A stretch of DNA of 64,000 nt from Channallabes apus (lineage: Eukaryota; Chordata; Actinopteri; Siluriformes; Clariidae): positions 29,636,151 through 29,700,150 of the forward strand of contig CM060118.1 of NCBI GenBank assembly GCA_030522415.1. The letters run 5' to 3'. Position 1 is the first letter of the stretch. Every line of letters starts with the position of its first letter. The translations under genes and the position numbers were made by a program. Shown in pieces: positions 63,924 through 64,000 of the stretch. The notes beneath the pieces are model-generated. The model did not search any database, was not told the origin of the DNA, and saw only the letters and a program-made list of their open reading frames with translations.

Positions 63924-64000
63924 GTAAGCTCGCATTGTGGAGTTAAATATTTTGACAAGGAAAAATTTATTATTAATAACCACTTAAGACTTAAAATATC

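Overview
The window is nuclear DNA from a ray-finned fish, almost certainly a teleost. It holds parts of two intron-rich centrosome and cilium genes arranged head to head, and the introns are packed with teleost-type repeats (tRNA-derived SINEs, Tc1/mariner, hAT and LTR elements). A siluriform or other otophysan is possible from the repeat types, but I cannot settle the species.

Left half, minus strand (2,958-18,181): the first 13 coding exons of SDCCAG8 (serologically defined colon cancer antigen 8, NPHP10/BBS16), about 524 residues. All reading phases join cleanly. The last ~170 residues lie off the left edge, and I found no further exon in positions 1-2,957. Right half, plus strand (5'UTR from about 21.4 kb; coding 32,528-63,923): the first 11 coding exons of CEP170, 1,092 residues, beginning with the FHA domain and ending with the very large exon. 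The C-terminal third lies off the right edge. The SDCCAG8-CEP170 divergent pair matches the neighbour order I know from human 1q43. Both products act at centrioles and the basal body.

Between the two start regions (18.2-21.5 kb) are promoter-like sites: ETS and ZNF143-type sites beside SDCCAG8, and ETS, GC-box and NRF1 sites upstream of CEP170. A curious cluster of six 15-bp TCGA....GCTACC motifs lies further along. The space between is filled by a SINE and the 3' part of a LINE.

Most striking items: (1) a U12-type AT-AC intron of 165 bp interrupting the FHA-adjacent coding region of CEP170, with perfect donor and branch-site matches; (2) a near-perfect 1.64-kb spacerless palindrome (2 x 822 bp) with a 6-bp target duplication in SDCCAG8 intron 1, carrying a CRE and GC boxes in each arm and split exactly at its dyad axis by a 690-bp Tc1-like element; (3) a very young LTR-type element with two apparently identical 575-bp ends, a 5-bp target duplication and an internal 31-bp minisatellite; (4) a 17-bp minisatellite in the first coding intron of CEP170; (5) several hAT and pogo-like non-autonomous elements with exact target duplications.

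Large parts of the introns (for example 23-25.6 kb, 30-32 kb, 50.8-53.6 kb and 54-57 kb) show nothing I can name beyond simple repeats.
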